Made by a program: the position numbers and the translations under genes | Part shown: positions 54,986-64,000 of the stretch, in pieces | How positions within the stretch are numbered: the first letter of the stretch is position 1 | Layout of the letters: each line of letters begins with the position of its first letter | The notes under the pieces: generated by a model | What the model was told of the DNA's origin: nothing | The model's input: the letters and a program-made list of their open reading frames with translations, nothing else | The model's database searches: none | Source: Mixophyes australis | Lineage: Eukaryota; Chordata; Amphibia; Anura; Limnodynastidae | DNA length: 64,000 bases | Assembly: GCA_036250195.1 (NCBI GenBank) | Contig: JAVHZZ010000003.1 | Span: 345,156,875 to 345,220,874 of the forward strand | Direction: 5' to 3'

Positions 54986-55344
54986 TACACTTAAATCTCT
55001 GGTTACTTTAAAATTATTACGACATCCTGAATAAAATCCCCTATCTCTTCGAAACAATATGGATGTACATGTACAGTGTAGCACCTGTAGCATGATAGAT
55101 ATATGTGTGCTCCTTCTACTATTCCATCACCCCCTGTACCTCTTGGCCTGCTTCCCTAGCCCTGTTTTCTTAAGGTTCGGCCTACTTCTCGCTGATTTCT
55201 ACCATCACTTTCACTCATTGTCCCAGAAATAATTTGATTTGAATTACCATGTTTCCTGTGTGTGTGTGTATAGATTTTTGTTCTTCATTTTTTGTTCTTT
55301 CTGTATCATGTTGTGTCATTGGTCACTGATTTCTGTATATGTCA
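54986..55344. other. unassigned, probably body of a SINE/LINE fragment
   Basis: CT-rich sequence leading into the 3' tail at 55345. No ORF. Confidence 0.4.
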
Positions 55345-55400
55345 TGTACGGCGCTGCGGACACTTTGTGGCGCCTTATAAATTAAAGATAATAATAATAC
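55345..55400 (+). mobile_element. SINE/LINE 3' tail
   Basis: GTACGGCGCTGCGGACACTT, GGCGCCTTATAAATTAAAGA and a TAA-type microsatellite end. Confidence 0.65.
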
Positions 55401-56030
55401 CAGTTGTACATATAGTACTAAAACATGAACTCACCAGATAAAAGGCAGGATTGCATTTCATGTGCTTGAATTTATGTTTTTTTTTTTGTCTTTCCATGTC
55501 TGAATCTAGCATTTTGTGAAGCTGACACGAGTGCAGAGATACAGCTTTGTTTTGTGACGTTCCCCTGGCAACAGCAGAGATTTTCAGGCTCACCCAGAGC
55601 CATTCTTCCCCTTTTTTATTTTATGGTATCAGAAGATAATATGAAATAATAAGGGAAAAATATTTTAAGTGGAAATGTAATAGTGAGAATAATAATAGTG
55701 GATAAAGTAAGAAACTGCATAAAGTAAACTTTAAAAACTTTAAAACTTTATCTAAAATATATTCATACACCCCAATATTTGAGATTCTGGAATCAGGACA
55801 GGAAGAATGAGATGAAATCCTTGGCTGACCCTTAGCAACCTCCTCTCTGAACACCCATACAATACCATACACACCAGTAGCACCTGTTCACCGCTGCTCC
55901 ACTATGCAGAGCAGCTGTGAACAAATGATACCACTCAGCCTTACCACCCACAGGATAAAGATGGCCATGGGCATGACGGAGCCCTAAAATTGTGATTGTT
56001 CCAGTGAAATCCAAACTGTTTTCTTGTTAG
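55401..56030. other. unassigned stretch
   Basis: No gene is recognised. The last 30 bases form a pyrimidine-rich tract ending TTTTCTTGTTAG, discussed with the next entry. Confidence 0.45.
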
Positions 56031-56183
56031 GTGAAGTGTGAGGACGGAGGGGGCTCAGCGCAAGCATCATATTGTCACATGGGAGGGCCAAAATTCACAG
56101 TGATTCACCACGAACCGCGTCATGGAGGCCTGCTCTCAAGGAAAACCTACCCAGAATTCAGGAGTATCTGGGAAAGAGGGCAG
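56031..56183 (+). CDS. candidate internal exon, 51 codons (host gene unknown)
   Basis: A 153-base open segment is bordered by a good acceptor (CTGTTTTCTTGTTAG before 56031) and a near-consensus donor (CAG|GTAAGCAAG after 56183). Its length is a multiple of three and the frame used is open throughout. The segment is more GC-rich than its flanks and its peptide is not low-complexity (for example FTVIHHEPRHGGLLSRKTY and PEFRSIWERG). I do not recognise the protein. The open frame does extend past the donor into sequence with no coding character, to 56687. It could be a true exon of a gene whose introns fill the window, an exonised repeat, or chance. Confidence 0.35.
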
Positions 56184-57639
56184 GTAAGCAAGTCCTTAAT
56201 ATTAAAAAATCTCCACTATTTTGTTTATTGTTTTAATAAAATGTATATTTGGTTTCCATACATTGGAACGGTTTTACAGTTCCAATGTATGGAACGCACG
56301 TCTCCTTCATCTGCATTCAACATACATTTGTGTACACACTTATGGGCATATAATGGATTTGCCAGGTTGGCAGATCTGGATGGCATTGTGTCGAATGCAC
56401 AAGTTGTGCATTCGACATGCACTCCTTGCAGAGTCAGATTAAGATGCCATGTGGTTGTAGGCAGGATACTGGTTCGGGCACTCCCTCGCTCCTTTGGTCA
56501 CTTCTCGCAAAAATACCTTTTCTCGTCAAAATGGCTATTTACATATATCTCAATTTACCCTTGTTTTATTATTATCCAAGTCAGAGAAGTGAGGAAATGT
56601 TTAATACTTTACTTACATTACTTTTTCAGTGTGCAAAGGCTCAACAAATGCATTTATAAACAGCTTTCCATTGAAGATCTGAATTAAGACTACTTGGCAC
56701 AAACCCCAGATTGCTTGTGCTCTGAACAATCTCTTCAACATTCACATGAAAGGCTCATTTCCAAGCTTTACAATTCAACAACCATTCTGTTTATTTAATC
56801 AACAGGGTTGTATATTTTACGTTTATTTATGCTTCTGCAGTGTGAGTTACCCAAAACAGGCATTAAGCTATTTAAGCATGTTACCATCAGTATTCATCTA
56901 TTGTCCAACTGAATTCCATGTCCGTCCGCACAACTGGCAACATCACCTGGATAGATGTCATTTTGTATGCAAAAAGGAAAATTACTGGCCTTGCTTTGGT
57001 ATACTCATTCCCATGCATTTTATTTACCTTTTGGTTTGCATCTCCCTCTTACAGTCCCTTTTAGTGCAGGACCATAAATTAAAGCAAACATCTTCATAGG
57101 TGCAACAACACTCTTTTACTTAAAATGTCCCCCACTCTGTATGTTATAGCTTTGGTGGGCTATGCCTTGTTATTGTGATATGAGAAATATATGCACACCC
57201 CATGTGTATACATTTATCTGAAGGAGATTTTTTGAGGGATTGTAAAATGTAAATATTTTCTGAATATGGACGTTTAAATAGGTTCGAACACCTTATCCCT
57301 CAATGTTACCCTATTTCTGTTACTTACCTGAATGTCTTCACCACCAGGAGCTGTCATCCTAGAGCTCTAGTTCACACTGTCCAATGAGGGGGTACCAATG
57401 CTGAAGCCCAACAGCATGTAGCAGTGGTACCTAATGTAAGTCTAGTTTCCCAATTAATTTACAAGAATATCCTATTTTAATTGTGTATGCTTAATACAAG
57501 GAAGACACAGGAAAATGGGCTTAGCTCGATCCCTCTCTTCTAATCCACCCCATAACCCCTCTATCTCCCTCAATTACCCCCTCTCTTTGTGTCACCCTCT
57601 CTTGTTTCAGCCCCCTTCCCCCATTAGATTGTAAATTCT
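56184..57639. other. unassigned stretch
   Basis: No gene or repeat is recognised. A short inverted repeat, CATTGGAAC/GTTCCAATG, is at about 56261-56290. Confidence 0.45.
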
Positions 57640-57860
57640 GCTTGTGTTTCCCCCCCCCCTCCTCTTGTGTTTCCCCTTTCCTCTTGTGCCCACATTCCCT
57701 CCTCTTGTTCTCACACTCCCTCCTCTTGTGCTCACATTCCCTCATTTTGTGCCCACACTCCCTCCTCTTGTGCCCCCCCTTCCTCTTGTCCCTACACTTC
57801 CTCCTCTTGTGCCCCCCTTCCTCTTGTCCCCACACTCCCTCCTCTTGTGTACACCCTCTA
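57640..57860. repeat. minisatellite, ~24-bp CT-rich unit
   Basis: Units of CCTCTTGTGCCCACACTC and variants are repeated about nine times. The several open frames across it reflect the repeat, not coding. Confidence 0.9.
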
Positions 57861-58124
57861 ACACCTCCATACCTATGTCCTAATGTCCCACGCTCAAAAT
57901 GTTCCTTTCACCCAAAGCACAATATTATACCTCATCACTCATGCTAGTTCTCTATCTTGTTCTATTCTGTTAGCCAGCATTCTTTTGCGCTACTCACTGC
58001 TATATCCCTCCCTCAACCTCCTCCATTTCTGCACTGTACCATGTAACCTGTCTGTTACCCCATATTTTATTATATCCTATTTTATTATGACATTTTTATA
58101 TTATTTGTCTTGCTTACAAATTGT
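57861..58124. other. CT-rich body of a SINE/LINE fragment, no ORF
   Basis: Composition and position match the stretch before the 55345 tail. Confidence 0.4.
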
Positions 58125-58186
58125 GTCCCACTTGCTGTACGGCACTGTGGTGCCACATAAATGATGGATAACAATAATAATAATAA
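58125..58186 (+). mobile_element. SINE/LINE 3' tail
   Basis: CTTGCTGTACGGCACTGTGG, TGCCACATAAATGATGGATA and an AAT microsatellite end. Confidence 0.65.
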
Positions 58187-59483
58187 TAAATGACATTTTT
58201 CAAAATATCTCTAATGAAATAAACCTAATGAATCAAATGTATACCACAGAACACAAGTTATGCCTATGCGTTTGTTGTTTTTTGTGGGGGTTTTTTCAAT
58301 CTTTGTATCAACTTTTTTAATGAAAACTATTAAAGAGGATGTTAGGAGAGAATGAGAATTTGTTGTGCACAATTATTAATTTAGGGATTCTTCAATCACT
58401 GTTATCTTGGACAGCACAATATATAAATTTAGGTTTGGATATGGAAATACAAATAGAGCTTCAGTTCAGTCAGAGGAGATTAATCATAATTATAAATAAA
58501 ATGCAATTTATTATGATGAAAATAATGTGAAAATTATGCAAGCTTAATTCTGCATACTGCAGTTGATATATTATTTTGTGTCTTTAATTTAGCTTCATAT
58601 AGCTTAGAAGTATTTATAAACTATAAGTGATGGATATCCATAACTGAGCAACATGCAATTAAATTAATTACAACAATTAACTAGAAATATGTTATTATGT
58701 TGAAAATAAAATGTTGCAATATATATTTATTTCCCCTAATGGTATAGTAATGATTAGACTTTAACTAATTATTTCCATCTTAAATATTGTGTCATAGCAA
58801 ATGACTTTGTGTCATTTTACTTGTCACATAGTTTAACAAAATTGTTTTTATCAAACAACAAGCTCAATAATGATCTAGTCGGGTTATTAGCAATTACCAG
58901 GATAATTCTAAACTCATTTTGCTTAGTGTTTTCCACACAAAGTAAATGATCAATTAATACAAATTCTGAAAAGCATATATTCATAGATTTGGTTTTTTTT
59001 ATTTAATATTCCCTATAGACATTAGATGCAAAAATGTTTTAAATAACTAACATAATGTAATACAAAATAAATGACAAAACAAAGTATATTAATGGTTAAT
59101 TTATAAACAGCTTTGAAGCCTGAGAGATTAATACAATTACATGCACCATCGCAATAATATGACTCTATGAGATAAAAACTGGTTATAGCTGTGATTTGTG
59201 AGTAGAAAGTTTAGGTGTAGGTATATCAATTTAGTTTAACAAATGTATTCATTTAAAGAACATTTTTTCTGTATACGGCTACAGGCCAAGTGTCTTCTTT
59301 TACAGGCCACAGAAATCCAAGATGGTTTCTAATATCAGTAATACTTTACAGTAATGGATGCATTATTTCTTTTAATAAACAAGATTTCCTAATGAACACT
59401 GAAGTAACTAATTATAATTAGGAATTTAGAGCCTTATGTAGAGTGGAACATAATTTACGTAATAAAAAAAAGCGCCTTCAACC
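58187..59483. other. unassigned, very AT-rich stretch
   Basis: No gene or repeat is recognised. Confidence 0.5.
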
Positions 59484-59813
59484 CAGGGCTGTCTTAACGC
59501 ATTGACACGCTGGGCAGTTGCCTGGTGGCCCCTCGAGCATAGGGGCTCCATAGGCTTACAAACTTTTCAGCATATTATCCTGGGAGATTTATTCATAACC
59601 TTCAAACCCTCTTTATTAAAACATTTAGGTGGACTAATCACCTCAGTATTAGCTGTTATCTGTACATGCTATATTGCTGTTGCAAATACATATCTTAACC
59701 TTGACGAAAACAACGTACATGTACTAATTGTACATCAATTAGAGTGGTTGCATAGGTAGGGCCCCAGTGCACTGCTTTTCCCGGGGGCCTTTAATGTTGG
59801 TAAGGCAGCCCTG
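59484..59813. mobile_element. hAT MITE, CAGGGCTGTCTTAACG end
   Basis: CAGGGCTGTCTTAACG on the left and GTTGGTAAGGCAGCCCTG on the right are inverted. The flanks CTTCAACC and CTCAAACC are a degenerate 8-bp duplication (two mismatches). Confidence 0.65.
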
Positions 59814-59989
59814 CTCAAACCCCAAAAAGCCAAACCAGCTCTAGAGCTGCCAGCCTAGGCTGGTACTGGCAAGATCTGGGGGTCAAAAAGCATGAAGTCC
59901 CACTAAAATTAGCAATACCACCTGTCAACCCCAGTGGGGACTACAGCAGCAGCGTGTCTGTACCCGCTCCAAAAATGTTGCACCTTATC
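59814..59989. repeat. decayed copy of the hairpin-core family
   Basis: GCTGCCAGCCTAGGCTGG and GACTACAGCAG words recall the core of 10050-10330. Boundaries are not visible. Confidence 0.35.
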
Positions 59990-60189
59990 TGTCAGGGCAA
60001 GCCTCTTTTCACGGCTTGCCTGCTACTACTGTTCTTCTGCTTTCATCTGTCTTGTTCAAGCTCGTTGGAAGTCGAGTCCGGCTTCCTGCGCTGACTAGCA
60101 ACCCTTGACAGCAGTTCTGCGCATGTGCAGAACTTCCTATTCATTCTGAAAGTTTCCTGCTGATGTCATCAAGATGCACCTACAGGTAC

Positions 60190-61606
60190 TGTCAGGATGA
60201 GAGCATAAATCTGATATGATGAAATAGAATATTGAATGTCAGGACCCAAATAAAACATTGCATGGATATAAAATTAACCTGATTTTCAACTCAGATAAAT
60301 GTGTGACCAAACATTTTGAAAAAGAAAACAATGACCCCAGTAGGAGGTAATTAAGTTAGGCAAACCCTTTGTGAGGACACCAGCTTAAGATATGCAGATC
60401 ACAGACATCCATTGTTTGTGACCATGTATTCCACTAGCTAATTGACTTCCTTTCAATAGATATTTTAAACACAGACTAACCACTAGGTATAAATTAGAGA
60501 GTCATATGCCTAGGTGAGAATCTTGGAGTTTCCTGTAAAACCTGTAGGGTCTTTAAGCAGGTATATAGAAATATGAACTTGAAAGGAAATGCCTTCATTT
60601 TTCATATTTTGGGAAATCCATTTGCCACTCCGTACTGAGGGGCAAAAACCACACAAGGGTTTTAAAACATAGATACCAACTATGCAGAGAAAAGCCATAG
60701 TCACATGTATTTCAGGACGAGATCGGATATTGTTGTAATCCCATCATATTTGGTATTTAAATGTGCGGGAAGTTATGACCGGTTTATTGAAGGGGAAGTT
60801 ATGTCTCTGGGATCTATCTGAGAAAAAACTAAGACCGGTCAAAACTTAGGAATAGTTTTGAACAAGCCTTAGGTGACACCCAAGGGACATTTCCGCCCCC
60901 ACATTAGCATCCACACGGCCCTTGTGAATGCCGTCCCATTTGAGTTTGCTTAAAAACCTGTGTTTTGAAGGGACAAGTTGTCAGCTTCTTGGGGATCAAT
61001 CTCATTGAAGGACTGTCCATCTTTTCTGCCTGCCCCAGGCATACAGATTATTATATGTAACTGATGCTCTGTACTTTCATCCCATTTGTTTTTATAACTG
61101 TTTGCATTTTTTTACTTGTATTTTTTGTATATTAAATCTAATAATTTAATAGTTCTGTTATTGCTCTAAAATGAATTTGTTGCCTGTTTAGAAGAGACAG
61201 ATTGCTTGGCTGAATTAACTCTTTAGAAACTAGTGTGTGAAGGGCTAACTGTTTAGCTACCAGAGCACAGAGTGTGCGCAATTGGGTACTTAAGTCATAG
61301 GTTTGCTACGGGCCTTATACGTAGCTAGTGGCAGTTGCTGAGAGGTGTGAAGAGTGTGTATGTGTTGGGAAAGGGACCAGTGAAATCTGTAACCTAAAAG
61401 AGAGGTGAGTTTGAGGTTTAGGCTGGAATCCTGTGTGTTCCCTTACAGTAAGCTTCCAAGTCACAAGTGCGCAGAGGGCGGTTTGTGACCGATAAAGGGG
61501 TTCAGGGGCAGTTTCCTGACAAAATAGAGGTGATATATTGTATGACGGTTGGAATATATGATGAGATATCTAATCAGGGAGTAGCTAGAGGGGCTTATCC
61601 CTGACA
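60190..61606. mobile_element. solo LTR nested in an LTR, GGTAC duplication
   Basis: The 1417-bp insert begins TGTCAGGATG and ends CCCTGACA, with perfect GGTAC at 60185-60189 and 61607-61611. TG...CA tips and a 5-bp duplication fit a Gypsy- or ERV-type solo LTR. No coding region. Confidence 0.8.
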
Positions 61607-61611
61607 GGTAC

Positions 61612-61621
61612 TATAAAAGGG
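61612..61621 (+). promoter_or_regulatory. TATA box of the interrupted LTR
   Basis: TATAAAAGGG, directly after the GGTAC duplication. Confidence 0.55.
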
Positions 61622-61719
61622 ACTCACTGTCAACATTGCTAGGTAATTATGTTACCATCCAGCCTCTGTATTTGTTATATTCTTCTGTGCATTGACTTTC
61701 CTTTGTACTTTCTGGACTT

Positions 61720-62050
61720 GTTACTGTTTAAGACCCTGGAACCCTGCTTACTGATTTTTGCTATACTGTGTACCGACTTGGTTCTGAACAATTGCACTCG
61801 ATACTGTTTAATCCCTAGGAACCCTGCTTACAGACTTTTTGACCCACTGTGTACCAACCTGGCTCTGGACTATTGGACTTGCTACAGGATAACCCCTTGT
61901 ATCTCTGTTTACTGATTGTTGTTACACTGTGTACCTACCTGGCTCTGGACTATTGGATTTGCTACCGTTTGCCCCCTTGGAACTGTGCTTACTGACTTGG
62001 CTCTGTAATATTGGATCTGTTACTGCTTAATCCCTTGAAACTTCGCTATA
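61720..62050. repeat. minisatellite, ~83-bp unit, four copies
   Basis: GGAACCCTGCTTACTGA, ACTGTGTACC and GGCTCTGGACTATTGGA recur in order at roughly 83-base spacing. Confidence 0.8.
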
Positions 62051-62371
62051 AATATTCTGCTATTTAGTCTGCCAAACGGACGGATATCTGAACTGTATCT
62101 CTATACCATGAAGTTTAATTCTTATTGTTGTCTCCCTGTATTGTCTGGTGTTCATCAGAAACTACACTTCTGTGCATCCTCTTCTCCATACATTTCGGAC
62201 CCATTTCTCATATCCAGCTTCATCAGGTACTACACTTCTGGACCTCTCTTCCTCCCAACTCCACTCCTGATCCATCAGTACTCTCCTCTTTGGATCTGCC
62301 TGCTACCAGCCATCAGTATCCAACCCCTGTGGGCAGTTAACTGTGTATCTTTCCTTATTGTTACCGTGACG

Positions 62372-63176
62372 CTAGAACTAGGTGATGCCAGTCAATGTTT
62401 TTTCTTTATTAACCCACACCCACTGAGGGTGTGGGAATAGCCCTAGTGCTATCAGCACGGGCTGGTAATTCCTGGTGGGGACTTATTTTTGCTGACTAGA
62501 TCCTCATAGGGAATTCAGCCACATGCCTAAAGCTGGTTGGAGCTATGACAGGGCAAGCCCAGCTTGTTCCCTGGCTGGCATAGCCTAATGTTAATATTAG
62601 CAATTTCAGGGGGACCCCATGCTGTTCATCCTCCATATTTTATCCCTAATAGCCTAGGCTGGCAGCACTAAAGCTGGTTTTACATTTTTTTACCCTTTTT
62701 TTTATCAAACAAGGCAAGGATGATCAGCACGGATCTTGCACCAGGGGGGGAAGCCGCCACAACAGATATGCCTATCTGCATATAGACTGAGACGTATTGC
62801 TTTTTGCACATTTTGCGTTTCCATTTTGGACTTATGTCTGACTCTACGTGAGCCCCGCTAGTGTTTATTGATCCTGGGTTTGCTCTTGTTTTTTTCACGT
62901 GCAAAAATTATCGATATATGCCTTAAAAAATACAAAACTTCATATTTATTTATTTTTTCTCAGACTTATTTTGAAGTCTAATTGTTTCCATTTATAGTAT
63001 GGTGTATTAAGGAATATTTTAATTTGGAATATGTTAAAGTCCCTTAGTAGTTAACCTTCGATACATTTTTTTACACCATTCCATGTTTATGAGATGCAGT
63101 GCACGTCATTGCGCAACCTCTTTAGGACAGACGTTACCACAGTAATAAAGCCAATAGCTTGAGATGCCAAAGATCT
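62372..63176. other. unassigned, with a trace of the hairpin-core family
   Basis: CCCTAGTGCTATCAGCACGG and GCTGGCAGCACTAAAGCTGG near 62440-62670 recall the 10102 core. There are no ends and no gene. Confidence 0.4.
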
Positions 63177-63184
63177 ATTGACAC

Positions 63185-63349
63185 CAGGGGCAGTCTGGGC
63201 TGGGGGTCAGGGGTCATCTGTTCCCCGGGCCGGTCTCATAGTGGGCTACCTTTGGCTGGGTCACTGGGCCACCGCCAGTTTTTTCCCATTAAAATAGCCT
63301 ACTGATTTAAGTATTGCTCCCCGGGCTAGAATTTGCCAGCCCTCCCCTG
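63185..63349. mobile_element. hAT MITE, perfect 8-bp duplication
   Basis: CAGGGGCAGTCTGGGCTGG to GCCAGCCCTCCCCTG, with ATTGACAC at 63177-63184 and 63350-63357. Same family as 24449-24620. Confidence 0.88.
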
Positions 63350-63605
63350 ATTGACACCATTATAAGGGAGCATATTTCCACATTCTCATATATATTTTAA
63401 AGCATATATTGTGTAATATTTATGTGCGAATAAAAGGATTTGAATTATTCAATCAAGAAGATACTTATCATAAGATGAGTTGCTACAGATAATATCCATA
63501 ATATCCAGAGGAAGTTTGATTCACTGTATATTATAAGTATATTAGAAGTATATAAAGAAAAAGGTGTAAATAAATAAGAAGAGGTTAAGTTCCTCCCTGT
63601 TGCAG

Positions 63606-64000
63606 ATTTATGTCCTATCGAAAGTCCACAAAAGTATTAGCAATGCCCCAAAAGAGGGCATAGATTTTATTTGACAAATATATTTCTCTATTTCAATGGT
63701 GATTATTATGTACAAAATATTATTAGAGCAATGGGCAATAGGATCACCACAAGTTACTCATCTTATTCATGGTTTACTGAAAGGATTCCCAAGTTTGGCC
63801 ACCTTTATGGGGCAAACCTAGTGTCATTGAATCGTTACATTGATGATATTCTTTATGCTTGGAAAGGTAATGCGAAAAGTTTAAAACATTTTTGCACACT
63901 TCTTAACAGTAACTGTTTTAGCATACATCTTACCTTCGAGAGTAGTCCACTAAAGGTAAATGTTCTTGATTTAATGATTTATATAAAAAACTGGGAAATA
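63606..64000 (+). pseudogene. Penelope-like reverse transcriptase, partial at the window edge
   Basis: One frame (63606 on) gives IYVLSKVHKSI, the SKVHK block near the start of this type of reverse transcriptase, and ends at a stop near 63670. A second frame is open from 63686 to the edge, with YYVQNIIRAMG, the catalytic LNRYIDDILYAWKGN, FCTLLNSNCFSIHLTFESS and NVLDLMIYIK. The spacing of AMG, RYIDD, LN and LD blocks fits Penelope-like elements, which often carry a GIY-YIG endonuclease further downstream, outside this window. The frameshift near 63675 means that at least this copy is damaged. A DIRS- or LINE-type origin is less likely. Confidence 0.7.

Larger units (their letters stand above)
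59990..62371 (+). mobile_element. LTR interrupted by a second LTR
   Basis: It starts TGTCAGGGCAAGCC and may end at TTACCGTGACG (62361-62371), one base from a TGACA tip. Inside, after the inserted LTR, is TATAAAAGGG (61612-61621) followed by a ~83-bp minisatellite. The flanks do not show a matching duplication, so the right boundary is uncertain. Confidence 0.5.

Noticed and set aside
55832..56014. Minus-strand frame beside the exon-like segment
   Set aside because: No splice or domain evidence; probably chance.
57521..57947. Open frames in several frames on both strands
   Set aside because: They follow the ~24-bp minisatellite; being open in all frames is a property of the repeat.

Overview
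The window looks like intergenic or intronic DNA from an amphibian, most likely a frog. It is AT-rich and no host gene is demonstrable. It holds an L1-clade LINE, chromodomain Gypsy elements, Tc1/mariner copies, hAT and Harbinger-like palindromic MITEs, a tRNA-type SINE and a Penelope-like fragment. The organism call is an inference from this repeat mix. No rRNA, tRNA, CRISPR array or bacterial-style operon was seen. Only one long ORF is intact (33341-36334), and it belongs to a transposon.

Layout. 1-7000: unassigned AT-rich DNA with small inverted-repeat elements (632-1372, 1399-1573, 2897-3005, 5153-5344). 7010-12430: a 5'-truncated L1 on the minus strand, cut by a solo LTR (8195-9429, with a ~70 bp minisatellite) and by a 1.6 kb DNA element (9697-11289). 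Removing either insert with one copy of its target duplication makes the L1 reading frame continuous. 13-20 kb: MITEs, a complete but mutated Tc1 element (15541-17079) and a MITE nested in a MITE. 20-29 kb: mostly unassigned, with a purine tract, a decayed hAT end, a hAT MITE and a solo LTR (27400-28069). 29225-30688: wreck of a plus-strand Gypsy element.

31966-37421 is a complete hAT transposon with an 8-bp target duplication (ATTAATAT) and matching TAGAGATGG termini. Its 997-residue BED-finger transposase keeps all the catalytic residues I can recognise. Two unrelated tandem arrays, each of ~100 bp period, bracket the gene. 38307-43472 is a minus-strand Gypsy element with two 698-bp LTRs that differ at about 8 sites and a TTATC duplication. 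Its gag and pol are joined by a textbook -1 frameshift signal (GGGAAAA, 5-nt spacer, 11-bp stem). Pol is nevertheless broken and lacks the integrase core. This element split an older coiled-coil ORF remnant.

44-64 kb: a short Helitron-like element, a truncated Tc1 copy, a SINE, Harbinger- and hAT-type MITEs with clear target duplications, one exon-like segment (56031-56183), an LTR inside an LTR (59990-62371) and a Penelope-like reverse transcriptase running off the right edge. The main interest is the hAT element's architecture and the frameshift signal of the Gypsy element.
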